Shown: piece after piece, positions 16,405-24,032 of the stretch | Numbering within the stretch: the stretch's first letter is position 1 | Layout of the letters: each line of letters opens with the position of its first letter | NCBI RefSeq assembly: GCF_013177455.1 | Contig: NZ_CP053660.1 | Location: 2,356,001 to 2,420,000 of the forward strand | Length of the DNA stretch: 64,000 nt | Reading direction: 5' to 3' | Source: Nocardioides marmotae | Lineage (GTDB): Bacteria; Actinomycetota; Actinomycetes; Propionibacteriales; Nocardioidaceae | Program-made: the position numbers and the translations under genes | Notes under the pieces: generated by a model | Databases searched by the model: none | What the model was told of the DNA's origin: nothing | The model's input: the letters and a program-made list of their open reading frames with translations, nothing else

Positions 16405-17849
16405 CGGGCGTCCTTCCACACGTCGCGCACCCGCAGCGCCCTCGACCCGGCGCGACGGAGCGCCGGGGGGTGCGGCAGGTGGTCGGCCACCAGCGCCGGC
16501 GGTCCGAGCACGGCCTGCGCCTCGGTGCCCTCGTCGGCCGGTGGCAGGACCAGGAGACGGTGACAGGCACGCACGAGGAGCTCGGGGTCGTGGGAGACCA
16601 CCACGGTCGCCGTCGCGGAGTTCTCCGAGCGCAGCGCGGTCGCCATCAGCCGGCGACCTTCCGCGTCGAGCCCGGCTTCGGGCTGGTCGAGCACCTCGGT
16701 CTGCGCGGACGCGGCGCTGAGGGCCCACACCACCGCACGCCGTTCGCCGGGGCTGTGCTGGGCCAGGGTCCGGGTGTGGTCCACCGGCGCCACCCGCGCG
16801 GCACGGTCCAGCGCTGCGGCGGGGTCGCCACCACGTGCGCCGCACCAGGTCCTCGCCAGACGCCCGAGGGGGACGTGGGCGGGCCAGGTCAGCGGGGGGC
16901 GCGGGCCTGGTTCCGCGTCGAGGGTCGCGGCCAGGCGCCGCGCGACCGCCAGGGCGCGGGCACGGTCGCCGTCCCCGGGCACGATGCCCAGGGTCTCGCC
17001 CACCACGACCTCGAGGTCGTGCCCGACCCCGGCTCGTACCGCCGGCACGGGCACGGTCGTCAGGGCCGGGTGGGCGCGACCGGCCCCCGGGGGGACCGTC
17101 GGCACCGCGGAGCTCACCGCGGGGTGCTGCCCGAGCGCCTCGAGGTCCCACCAGGCGGCGCGCGGGTGCCCCAGGGCGCGGGACAGCGCCGCTTCCGGCG
17201 GCAGCGGCAGCGTGCGCGGGCTCCACCGCTCTGCCGGGAGCACGACGACGTCGCCGCCGCCGAGGAGCTCCACGACGTGGTCGGCCTGCGGCACGGCGAC
17301 CGCGAGGTCGTGCTCCACCCAGCAGATGTCGACCCCGCCGTCGGCGCACCGGCGCAGCGCCCGGCCCAGGCCGACGCGCAGGTCGGGCAGCAGGTGGGTC
17401 ATCGGCTGGTCCAGGACCAGGAGCGTGGGCTCACCGCGGTCGCGTGCCACCGACGAGCCCAGGACGCCGCGCAGCGCGGGCAGGACGGCGCAGGTTGCCG
17501 GGTCGAGGTCGCCCAGCGTGGCGCCGAGGTCCTCGAGGCCGGTCACGCTCCCCCAGAGCTGCTCGGCCCGGGGGCCCGCGTCCCCGAGGGCCTCCGCGAC
17601 GGTCAGGTCGAGGAGCAGGTCGAGCCGGGACACCCCGACATACCGGATGCTCACGCCCTTCGTCGTCCAGGACCCGCGGACCAGCGCGCCCGCGGGCAGG
17701 GCGCCCCCGAGGGCCCCGGCCACGGCGGAGGCCCCGGTGCCGCTGCGGCCGGTGAGGAGGGTCAGGCCGCGGATGTCGAAGGAGAGCGGCCCGACGGCGA
17801 TCCCGCGTCCCGGAAGCCACACCGCGAGTCCGTCGATCGAGATCGTCAC
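16401..17849 (-). CDS. Tandem ABC-type ECF ATPase with degenerate nucleotide sites
   Basis: 482 residues starting at GTG 17849 (GTGA overlap with the T-component gene). Two ABC ATPase halves are recognisable, as in fused EcfA1-EcfA2. Half 1 has a Walker A-like GRSGTGAS with alanine in place of lysine, a Walker B-like LLVLDQP with Gln in place of the catalytic Glu, and the switch histidine in WVEHDLAVA. Half 2 has PGDGDRARA where Walker A should be, HSPGERRAV in the signature position, EVLDQPEAGLD as Walker B, and VVSHDPELL. Both P-loop lysines and both catalytic glutamates are therefore absent. It may bind nucleotide weakly, act structurally, or use another ATPase (MoxR is encoded two genes downstream). 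The fold is clear; activity is doubtful. Confidence 0.8.
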   Translation of the reverse strand: MTISIDGLAVWLPGRGIAVGPLSFDIRGLTLLTGRSGTGASAVAGALGGALPAGALVRGSWTTKGVSIRYVGVSRLDLLLDLTVAEALGDAGPRAEQLWGSVTGLEDLGATLGDLDPATCAVLPALRGVLGSSVARDRGEPTLLVLDQPMTHLLPDLRVGLGRALRRCADGGVDICWVEHDLAVAVPQADHVVELLGGGDVVVLPAERWSPRTLPLPPEAALSRALGHPRAAWWDLEALGQHPAVSSAVPTVPPGAGRAHPALTTVPVPAVRAGVGHDLEVVVGETLGIVPGDGDRARALAVARRLAATLDAEPGPRPPLTWPAHVPLGRLARTWCGARGGDPAAALDRAARVAPVDHTRTLAQHSPGERRAVVWALSAASAQTEVLDQPEAGLDAEGRRLMATALRSENSATATVVVSHDPELLVRACHRLLVLPPADEGTEAQAVLGPPALVADHLPHPPALRRAGSRALRVRDVWKDAR

Positions 17850-18868
17850 CGCGCGGCCTCCCGAGCTGGGCTCTCCCGACTGGGGCGCTCCCGACCGGGG
17901 TGCTCCGGCACCGCGGTGGTGAGGGCCGGAAGCACCAGCAGGCTCAGGGCACCGAGGGTCGGGTCGACCTCGAGGATGGTGAGGACCAGGGTCAGGGCGG
18001 CGCAGGCCGACGGTGCGAGGTCGGCCGCGCTCGCGGTGACGATGCGCGCCCGGCTGAGGACGATCCCGGCGGCGGTGAGGACGAGTGCGCCGAGCAGGGA
18101 TGCCTCGGTCCCCGTCAGGACCCGCCCCATCGCGGCGGTCAGCGCCGCGACCGACACCGCGAGCACGAGGAGCACTCGTGCCCGTGTCCGGACGGGTCCC
18201 TCCTCGACGGGGCAGACCGAGCGCCACTGGGCGGCGCGCTCCTGAGCGCAGGCCACGGCGGCGGACCACGGACTCCCGAGGCGCCCGAGGCCGTGCGCGA
18301 GCAGGGCCGGGCGAGCGCGCTCGAGGCGGGCGAGCTCCTCGGCGGCGAAGCACCAGGGATGGGTGAAGCGGGCGGCCTGCCCGAGCACCACGTCGGCCAG
18401 CCGCGCCAGGCGCTCGCCGCTGAGGCAGCGGACCACGAGGGCGAGGAGGGCCAGGTGGGCCAGGGCCGCCCCGGCGAGGGAGACCCCGGCGCCGAGCCGA
18501 CCGGTCGTGAGCGGGCCACCGACCGGCGTACCCGAGGGGGCCGACCACTCCGGCAGCAGCCACAACACGTCGCCGCCGGACCCCGGCCCCACGGCCACGG
18601 TGATGACCACCCAGGCGGCAGCGACGACGCTGGCGGCGGCGAGGACCGGAGATCCCAGCCCGGCGCGGCTCTCTCCCCGGGTCCACCACACGCCCACCAC
18701 CGCCGCGATCACGCAGACCGGGGCCCAGGGCGACGCACTGGTGTGCAGCGCCAGGAACGCCACGGCGGCCCAGGCCCACCAGCCGAGGTCGGCCACGTGG
18801 ACACGCGGAGCAGTGACGACCGGGGCAGGGACGACCGGAGCAGGGACGGGCGCGAGGTCGCCGTTCAT
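17846..18868 (-). CDS. ECF transporter transmembrane (T) component, divergent
   Basis: 340 residues with hydrophobic helices at the N-terminus (WWAWAAVAFLALHT; VCVIAAVVGVWWTR; VLAAASVVAAAWVVITVAVG), in the middle, and at the C-terminus. Between them lies a long cytoplasmic Ala/Arg/Leu-rich segment (RLARLADVVLGQAARF ... ELARLERARPALL ... VACAQERAAQW). EcfT proteins couple through two short A-R-G type motifs in such helices; here they look divergent (ARP and ERAA), matching the degenerate ATPase. Its place between the secreted proteins and the ATPase/S genes supports the EcfT call. ATG 18868 overlaps the upstream stop as ATGA. Confidence 0.68.
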   Translation of the reverse strand: MNGDLAPVPAPVVPAPVVTAPRVHVADLGWWAWAAVAFLALHTSASPWAPVCVIAAVVGVWWTRGESRAGLGSPVLAAASVVAAAWVVITVAVGPGSGGDVLWLLPEWSAPSGTPVGGPLTTGRLGAGVSLAGAALAHLALLALVVRCLSGERLARLADVVLGQAARFTHPWCFAAEELARLERARPALLAHGLGRLGSPWSAAVACAQERAAQWRSVCPVEEGPVRTRARVLLVLAVSVAALTAAMGRVLTGTEASLLGALVLTAAGIVLSRARIVTASAADLAPSACAALTLVLTILEVDPTLGALSLLVLPALTTAVPEHPGRERPSRESPAREAAR

Positions 18869-19896
18869 CGCCGCCTCCGGATGCGGCCGGGGCCCAGTGC
18901 GAGGGCGAGCGCGAGCGCGCCGGCCCCGGCGGCCACGTACTGGACCGTGCGCACCGGGTGCGTCCCCGGATCCCGCCCGGCCGACCGGTACGACCCGTGG
19001 GCCTCGGGCAGCGGCACGTCGAGGTTGCGGCTACGTGGCCGGACGACCGCCGCGCCGTCGACCCCCACCTCGGCGGCCAAGGAGCCGGCCACAGCCGCTC
19101 CGAGGGCCGGGAAGACCTCGGGTCGCGGGGTAGGCCGCGCCTGGCCCTCGGCGTGCGGCCGCACCCGCCACGTCGTGACCGGGGTGCCACTGCGCAGGTC
19201 GACCAGCCGGAACCGGGTGGCCGCGTCGGGAAGCCCGCGCGGCACGACGTAGGGAATCGAGCACCGTACGTCGTCGCAGGTGGCCTCCGCGGCCTCGGCG
19301 CCAGGACCGTCCTCACCGGGGACGGCGACCCACGCGGAGCCGTCCTGCCGCTCCACCGCGAAGGTGCTCCCCGGGACGACGTGGTCCAGAGCCATGCCCA
19401 GCGGGGCCCCGACCGGTTTGCTCTCGGCGTACCCGTCCCCGAGGACCTCGGGAACGGGCGTCAACAGCTCGCTCCACGCGCCGAGCACGGTGGACAGGTC
19501 CTTCCCCTCGGCCTCGGCGAGCGCCACGACCAGCGGGCCGCCGTGGGTGCCGACGGGCCGCGTCGGGAGCGCGAGGTCCGCGCTGCCCCACCCGTGCTCG
19601 TCGGTGGTGATCTCGACCTCGGGACCGATGGCCTCCCACTCGACGGAGCCGCCGCTCGTGGAGAGCCGGAAGGCCCGCACCGTCACCGTCGCCTCGGGCC
19701 GGCCCGTGACCCCCACGCGCTGGGTCGCTCCATCGGTCCATCGAGAGGGCACCTGCACCGAGCAGCGGACATCGTCATCACGGCACAGGCGCTCGGCCTC
19801 GGTGGTCGCCGCCGAGGCGGGACCGGCGCTGAGGACGGACCCGGCCAGCGCGGCCAGCACCAGCCCGCCTCGTGCGCCCGGGAGACGTGGTGTCAC
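18865..19896 (-). CDS. Secreted, C-terminally anchored surface protein (paralogue of neighbour)
   Basis: 343 residues from GTG 19896, forming GTGA with the upstream stop; an in-frame GTG at 19899 is equally possible. There is a signal peptide (GLVLAALAGSVLSAGPASA, cleavage about residue 31), a beta-rich ectodomain, and a C-terminal membrane helix (YVAAGAGALALALALG) followed by RIRRRR. It shares the motif LGDGYAESKPVGAPLGM with the upstream protein (LGDGYADQKPVGVPLDM), so the two ectodomains are paralogous. Four cysteines (LCRDDDVRC; TCDDVRC) are probably paired outside the cell. Function unknown; capture of the substrate imported by the ECF genes is a reasonable hypothesis. Confidence 0.72.
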   Translation of the reverse strand: MTPRLPGARGGLVLAALAGSVLSAGPASAATTEAERLCRDDDVRCSVQVPSRWTDGATQRVGVTGRPEATVTVRAFRLSTSGGSVEWEAIGPEVEITTDEHGWGSADLALPTRPVGTHGGPLVVALAEAEGKDLSTVLGAWSELLTPVPEVLGDGYAESKPVGAPLGMALDHVVPGSTFAVERQDGSAWVAVPGEDGPGAEAAEATCDDVRCSIPYVVPRGLPDAATRFRLVDLRSGTPVTTWRVRPHAEGQARPTPRPEVFPALGAAVAGSLAAEVGVDGAAVVRPRSRNLDVPLPEAHGSYRSAGRDPGTHPVRTVQYVAAGAGALALALALGPGRIRRRR

Positions 19897-21302
19897 CACG
19901 CCTCGCCCCGGCCCGACGATGCGGTACGACGCCGCAGCCAGACCCCGAGGGCAGGGGTGGCGAGCAGGGCCACGAGGACACCGGCCAGCATCCACTTGGT
20001 GGGCTCGGCCGCCTCCGCGATGCGCGGTGCCGCGAGCGGCCTGGCCTCCTCCCCCCACACGGGATCGCTGGACGTGGCGGGCGCGCTCCCGGCCGCCGCG
20101 GGCGATGCGGCCCCGGGTGCGGTTGCCCCGGGTGCGGTGGATCCGGGTGCCTGCGGCTGCGGGGAACCCTGACTGCCCTGCCCCGGCGTCGCCGGCGCGG
20201 CCGTGGCGGAAGCGGGAGGTGCACTCGTGGGGGCCGCGCCGGGAGCGGGCGGCGAACCCGGGGCGGGGGTCGGCGCGGGTGCAGCCGGCGCCGAGGGCGC
20301 GGAAGGCTGGGGTGCCGCGGGCGCGCCCGGCCCCGGCCCGGGGGCCGGGCTCCCACCCCCACCGCCGGGGCCGCCGCCGTCGTTCCCGGCCGGGCCCTCC
20401 GGGTCGGGCACCCCGGGACCCTTGGCCGGGTCGAGCTGCTCGTCGCGGGTGCCCGCCTCTCCGTGCTCCGAGGGCACGACCGTCCACTCCGCGTAGGCGG
20501 GCGCGGCGACCGGCCGGTCCTCGGCCCCGCCGTAGTTCAGGTGGTGGTTGACCCGGAAGCGGTAGGCCTGGCCCGGCACCAGGTCCGCGGGCACGACGTA
20601 GCTGAGGTGCGAGATCTCCCCCGGGCTGCTGCGCAGGCGCTGAGCGGCGCCGTACCCGTGGCCGGGCACCGGGGTCCAGCTGCCGTCGTCGGCCAGGTAC
20701 TCCACCCAGTAGCCGACGCCCGGGACGTTGCCGATGGCGTGCATGTCCAGCGGGACCCCGACGGGCTTCTGGTCCGCGTAGCCGTCGCCGAGGAGTCGCA
20801 AGGTGGCGCCCGAGAACTCCACGACCTGACCGATCCGGGTCGAGAGGTCGAGCGAGGAGTCGTCGGCGAGACCCACGAAGCCCCACCCGCTGGGGCCCTC
20901 GGGCACTGCGCGGGGCACCAGCCTGACCTGGTCGAGCGTCCCGCGCCCCCCGGTCAGGGCCCGCGTGGTTCCCTCCACGGGATCCCCGCTGGGGACCAGC
21001 CCCGTGACCTGGCCGCGAGAGTTGAACTCCACCACGTAGAACTGGAGCACCAGGCGCGTGCCCGGGTTCCCCTCCCCCGTCACCCGCAGCAGCTGGCCCG
21101 GGGCCGCCGCGCCGGCATCGGTCGTCACCGAGAGCGAGCAGGGCCCGGCCGTGTAGCCGTCGCACAGGGCGCTCTGGCTCGGGCCGGCCGCCTGGGCCGT
21201 CGTCGGCCACCCGACGGGGGCCCAGGCGAGCAGCCCGGCGACCACGAGCACGGCAGGACGACGCGCCCCGGACCGGGGGTGCGGCCGACGGGGATGCTGC
21301 AT
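19893..21302 (-). CDS. Secreted, stalked, C-terminally anchored surface protein
   Basis: 469 residues from ATG 21302, with TGGAGGT 8 bases upstream. A signal peptide (VLVVAGLLAWAPVGWPTTAQA), a beta-rich ectodomain of about 230 residues with LGDGYADQKPVGVPLDM, a Pro/Ala/Gly/Ser-rich stalk (about residues 270-415), and a C-terminal membrane helix (WMLAGVLVALLATPALGVW) with RRR after it are visible. This layout projects the ectodomain through the cell wall. It is the first gene behind the minus-strand cobalamin riboswitch, and its RBS can pair with a CCTCC segment upstream. I do not recognise the ectodomain family. Confidence 0.75.
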   Translation of the reverse strand: MQHPRRPHPRSGARRPAVLVVAGLLAWAPVGWPTTAQAAGPSQSALCDGYTAGPCSLSVTTDAGAAAPGQLLRVTGEGNPGTRLVLQFYVVEFNSRGQVTGLVPSGDPVEGTTRALTGGRGTLDQVRLVPRAVPEGPSGWGFVGLADDSSLDLSTRIGQVVEFSGATLRLLGDGYADQKPVGVPLDMHAIGNVPGVGYWVEYLADDGSWTPVPGHGYGAAQRLRSSPGEISHLSYVVPADLVPGQAYRFRVNHHLNYGGAEDRPVAAPAYAEWTVVPSEHGEAGTRDEQLDPAKGPGVPDPEGPAGNDGGGPGGGGGSPAPGPGPGAPAAPQPSAPSAPAAPAPTPAPGSPPAPGAAPTSAPPASATAAPATPGQGSQGSPQPQAPGSTAPGATAPGAASPAAAGSAPATSSDPVWGEEARPLAAPRIAEAAEPTKWMLAGVLVALLATPALGVWLRRRTASSGRGEAW

Positions 21303-21309
21303 CGTGAGA

Positions 21310-21346
21310 CCTCCAGGGCACACGCAGGCAGGGCAACCCCAGGAGG
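21310..21346 (-). promoter_or_regulatory. RBS-sequestering hairpin of the minus-strand riboswitch
   Basis: On the minus strand, CCTCCTGGG (21346-21338) can pair with CCCTGGAGG (21318-21310) with one T-T mismatch. GGAGG is the ribosome binding site of the ATG at 21302. This is the expected expression platform of a translational riboswitch, between the aptamer at 21385-21472 and the start codon. Confidence 0.65.
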
Positions 21347-21384
21347 CTTCCGAGCCCGCGTTGGTGCGACGACGGGTGACGGCT

Positions 21385-21472
21385 GCATCCCCGGAGTTCC
21401 CGACTTGCTGGAGACCAGCTCACGGTTGCGCAACAGCGCCGGATTCGCACCGGCTTCCTCTGGTGGGGATGC
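21385..21472 (-). ncRNA. Cobalamin riboswitch (minus strand)
   Basis: The leader of the ECF/MoxR operon has the conserved B12-box features on the minus strand: AAGCCGGTGCGAATCCGGC, then GCTG with CGCAACCGTGA, then AAGTCGGGAACTCC. The outer stem closes as GCATCCCC (21472-21465) with GGGGATGC (21392-21385). Class: cobalamin aptamer, which normally shuts off expression when adenosyl- or methylcobalamin is plentiful. It lies 82 bases upstream of the first start codon. Confidence 0.9.
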
Positions 21473-21618
21473 GTCACGGGTGGTGACGGGGAGGATGCAA
21501 CCACACCCCCGCAGCGCCCCGCCCACCCGACCCGCCACCCCCACCCGGCGGCCGTGGGTGTACGACGGGGTCCTGGCACCCGCCCGTCGCCCCCGGTCTG
21601 CGGCACGGCCGGAACGAC

Positions 21619-21718
21619 GGCGTACCCTCCCTCCGGCGTCGAAGGGGAAGACCGGTGGAAGTCCGGCACTGACCCGCAACCGTGACGACGGGGCCCACCC
21701 CGTCGAAGTCGGAATGCC
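21619..21718 (+). ncRNA. Cobalamin riboswitch (plus strand)
   Basis: On the plus strand the leader of the 21811 gene has GGGAAGACCGGTGGAAGTCC followed by GGCACTGACCCGCAACCGTG, a GGGGC/CCACCCC helix and AAGTCGGAATGCC. These match the conserved cobalamin aptamer core. The exact 5' boundary is approximate. It is back-to-back with the minus-strand riboswitch, 146 bp away, so both transcripts respond to the same ligand. Confidence 0.9.
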
Positions 21719-21791
21719 TTCGCGCCTCTTGCGACCATCCCCCACTGTCGAGGAATGCAGTAGGTCGCCGGCGTGCCGTCGGCCTCCCCTG

Positions 21792-21805
21792 CTCCGGAAC
21801 CGGAG
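21792..21805 (+). promoter_or_regulatory. RBS-sequestering hairpin of the plus-strand riboswitch
   Basis: CTCCG-GAAC-CGGAG forms a 5-bp stem with a tetraloop. Its 3' arm contains the GGAG ribosome binding site, five bases before GTG 21811. This compact hairpin is a natural off-state for translation and fits a translational cobalamin switch. Confidence 0.65.
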
Positions 21806-21810
21806 TTCAC

Positions 21811-22893
21811 GTGAAGTTCAGGAAGTCCGCGCTGGCTGCTGCCGGCGCACTCGTCATCAGCACCCTCCCGGGGATGCTCTCCCCCGCGCACGCCGCCGAC
21901 TGGCGCACCGGATGGTGCCAGCAGGACGAGGGCCTCAGCGTCGTGGTCGACTTCGGCACCAAGGTCGCCGACGCCGTTCCGGCCGAAGGGTTCCTGGTGC
22001 GATGCCTCATCGGCGGCGTCGTCGAGAGCCCCTCCCACGACCTCCTGCGGGCCGAGGCACTGCGGGCCGTCGGCCTCGAGGTCCGAGCCGATCGGTCCGG
22101 CTACATCGAGGCCATCGAGGGCGTCGAGGAGGAGTACTCCGACGACGCCATGTGGTGGCTCTTCTCCGGCGCCGTGGTGCCCGGACCGTGGGACACCGGG
22201 AACCACGGCATCGTCGCCAACGGCCCCAACATCGACAAGGCGTTCGGCGCCCGGCTCGTCGGCTCGGACTTCGTCTCGACCCCGCGGCCGACCCCGCAGT
22301 TCGCGGACCCCACCCCCGAGCCGGAGCCGGAGCCGGAGCCCGAGCCGCTGCCCGAGGCCGTGGTCGGCACCGTCCCCGTGATCAACGGCGCAGCCCGGGT
22401 CGGTCGGCAGCTGACCTCAGACCTCGGGCGGTGGAGCAACGGGGCCACCTTCGCCCGTCAGTGGAAGCGCGACGGAGAGCCGATCCCGGGCGCCCGAGGA
22501 ACCTCCTACCGCCTGACGGCCGCGGACCGGGGAGCGCGCATCACGCTCGCGGTCACCGGGTCCAAGCCCTCCCACGCCTCCACCACGCTCGAGTCCAGGC
22601 CCACCGCGAAGGTCCTCGCCGGGCAGATCACCTCCGCCAAGCCGCGCATCACCGGCAGGACCAAGATCGGCGCGAGGCTCACCGCACGCACCTCAGCCTG
22701 GAAGCCGGGCCACGTGACGCTCTCCTACCGGTGGCTGCGTGACGGCAAGGTCACCGCCGGATCCCGCGCGAAGACCTACGTCCTGCGCCGCGCTGATGTC
22801 GGCCACCGCATCTCCGTCCGCGTGATCGGCACCCGGCCCGGATACACCAAGGCCACCCGTACCTCGGCCAAGACGGTCCGCATCTCCCGCTGA
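21811..22893 (+). CDS. Secreted protein with transcobalamin-like (DUF4430-type) domain and two Ig-like repeats
   Basis: 360 residues from GTG 21811, behind GGAG. Signal peptide with cleavage after SPAHA (about residue 29). Residues 30-150 resemble a DUF4430/transcobalamin C-terminal domain: a leading V.VDFG strand, SGYIEAIEGVEE, then DDAMWWLFSG with a trailing GDxx-like end. A PEPEPEPEPEP linker follows. Then come two repeats of about 80 residues of a bacterial Ig-like type (INGAARVGRQLTSDLGRW; ITGRTKIGARLTARTSAW, each with a later 'YRL..AD.G..I...V.G..P' box). No sortase motif or anchor is seen. The cobalamin riboswitch upstream supports a role in extracellular corrinoid binding. The domain call is by eye. 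Confidence 0.75.
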   Translation: MKFRKSALAAAGALVISTLPGMLSPAHAADWRTGWCQQDEGLSVVVDFGTKVADAVPAEGFLVRCLIGGVVESPSHDLLRAEALRAVGLEVRADRSGYIEAIEGVEEEYSDDAMWWLFSGAVVPGPWDTGNHGIVANGPNIDKAFGARLVGSDFVSTPRPTPQFADPTPEPEPEPEPEPLPEAVVGTVPVINGAARVGRQLTSDLGRWSNGATFARQWKRDGEPIPGARGTSYRLTAADRGARITLAVTGSKPSHASTTLESRPTAKVLAGQITSAKPRITGRTKIGARLTARTSAWKPGHVTLSYRWLRDGKVTAGSRAKTYVLRRADVGHRISVRVIGTRPGYTKATRTSAKTVRISR

Positions 22894-22959
22894 GCAGCCC
22901 GCCACGGCCCCGGCCGGCGAGCCAGCTCGCCAGACTCCCGGACCTGACCCGGCACCTGG

Positions 22960-23012
22960 ACGACCCCCGACATGCGCAGACGGGACCACCGTCTCTCATG
23001 GGCGGGGGTCGT
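22960..23012 (+). terminator. Hairpin terminator after the transcobalamin-like gene
   Basis: ACGACCCCCG (22960-22969) pairs with CGGGGGTCGT (23003-23012), with inner helices CATG/CATG and AGACGG/CCGTCT. It lies 67 bases past the stop codon. No clear T-run follows, as is common in high-GC actinobacteria. Confidence 0.7.
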
Positions 23013-23526
23013 TCCACGCGCCCCCAGCGCCGGCTGACGTCCCGATGGGGTCGCCGTCCCCTCCTCGCCCGCGGCCCAGTGCAGCCCCGAGACGCTCGGC
23101 TGACGCCGCCGCGACCGCCATGGCGTGCAGCATCTCTCGCTCGGCTCGCCACGGGGCCGGCGACAGTGTCCGCATCAGTACGTGCCTCGGACCGACGTTT
23201 GCGGTCGACCCGTGGTCCTTCGTCGCCCGTGCTCAGCTCCCCGCGTCTCTCTGACCAACCGAGACGGGCGAGACCCGAGGCGACCACCAGACTCGACTCC
23301 CGAGGGAGCGGGAACAGCGACGGCAGGCCGCCCGCGAGAGGACGCTTCCGCCGGGCACCGGGCACCGAACCCGGGCGCCAGCCCCACGTGATCTCGCGAC
23401 ACGCGGTTCCGGTAGCTCACGTCCCGACTCCCCCGGGTATGCCATCTGCCCAGGTCACGTCGCTGTAGCGACCCAACTGGCCAACGGGACGACGGGACGA
23501 CGATCTGAGGCAATTGATGGCTCTTC
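23013..23526. other. Intergenic, no supported gene
   Basis: Several overlapping Arg/Pro-rich frames are open on both strands, but none has a ribosome binding site, a domain or consistent third-position GC use. It separates the cobalamin locus from IS scars. Confidence 0.5.
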
Positions 23527-23835
23527 TTACTTGAGGTGGGGGCTGGACAGGCCGCCACCGATCAGACGCATGCGTAGGCGGTAGTTGTCGCGGCTGCGGA
23601 AGCCGCGGGCGACGCGGCGGTGGAGCTCGATGAGGCCGTTGACGGCTTCGGTGCCGCCGTTGCTGGACCGGCTGGTGTCGAAGTAGGCCAAGAACGCTCC
23701 GCGCCACTGCTTCAGGGTCGGCCGAGTCGGGCGATCTCGGGAAACGGACAGGTTGGGAACGCGGCCAGCACCTTCTCGGCCATCTTCTTTCCCTCGATCA
23801 GGTTGGTGTGGCGGTAGGCGGCGCGGAGTTGGTGA
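23527..23835 (-). pseudogene. ISL3-family transposase, C-terminal remnant with frameshift
   Basis: On the minus strand the translation reads AAYRHTNLIEGKKMAEKVLA and PEIARLGR, then after a one-base deletion near 23717 continues TLKQWRGAFLAYFDTSRSS, GGTEAVNGLIELHRRVARGF and DNYRLRM. This is the conserved end of ISL3 transposases. Everything upstream of about 23835 is replaced by a different IS fragment. Inactive. Confidence 0.8.
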
Positions 23836-23849
23836 GTTGGTGTGCGCAG

Positions 23850-23958
23850 GTCCACGCGAGATCCCGAAGTCCTTCGCGACCTGGGCGATGGAGGAGTCCG
23901 AGGACTTGAAGACCCGGATCACGTCCTCGCGGAACTCCTGGGGGAACGCCTTCGGCAT
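23850..23958 (-). pseudogene. IS3-family OrfA, N-terminal fragment
   Basis: From ATG 23958 the translation MPKAFPQEFREDVIRVF and SSIAQVAKDFGIS is the N-terminal HTH of an IS3-type OrfA. It is fused in frame to non-homologous sequence where the ISL3 remnant begins, so two IS scars abut here. Confidence 0.75.
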
Positions 23959-24032
23959 GGTGCACATCCTTCCAGCGCCGAGACACATCGACGCAGATCA
24001 GATGTCACCTATCCGTGCAGCAGACCCAACTG

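Noticed and set aside
16401..19316. 971-residue minus-strand frame as one fused protein
   Set aside because: The ABC part begins at GTG 17849, in GTGA overlap with the T-component stop; everything before is Arg/Pro shadow sequence.
18865..22206. 1113-residue minus-strand open frame as one giant protein
   Set aside because: Only the last 343 residues after GTG 19896 look like a protein with signal peptide; the upstream part is the out-of-frame shadow of the neighbouring gene and riboswitch.
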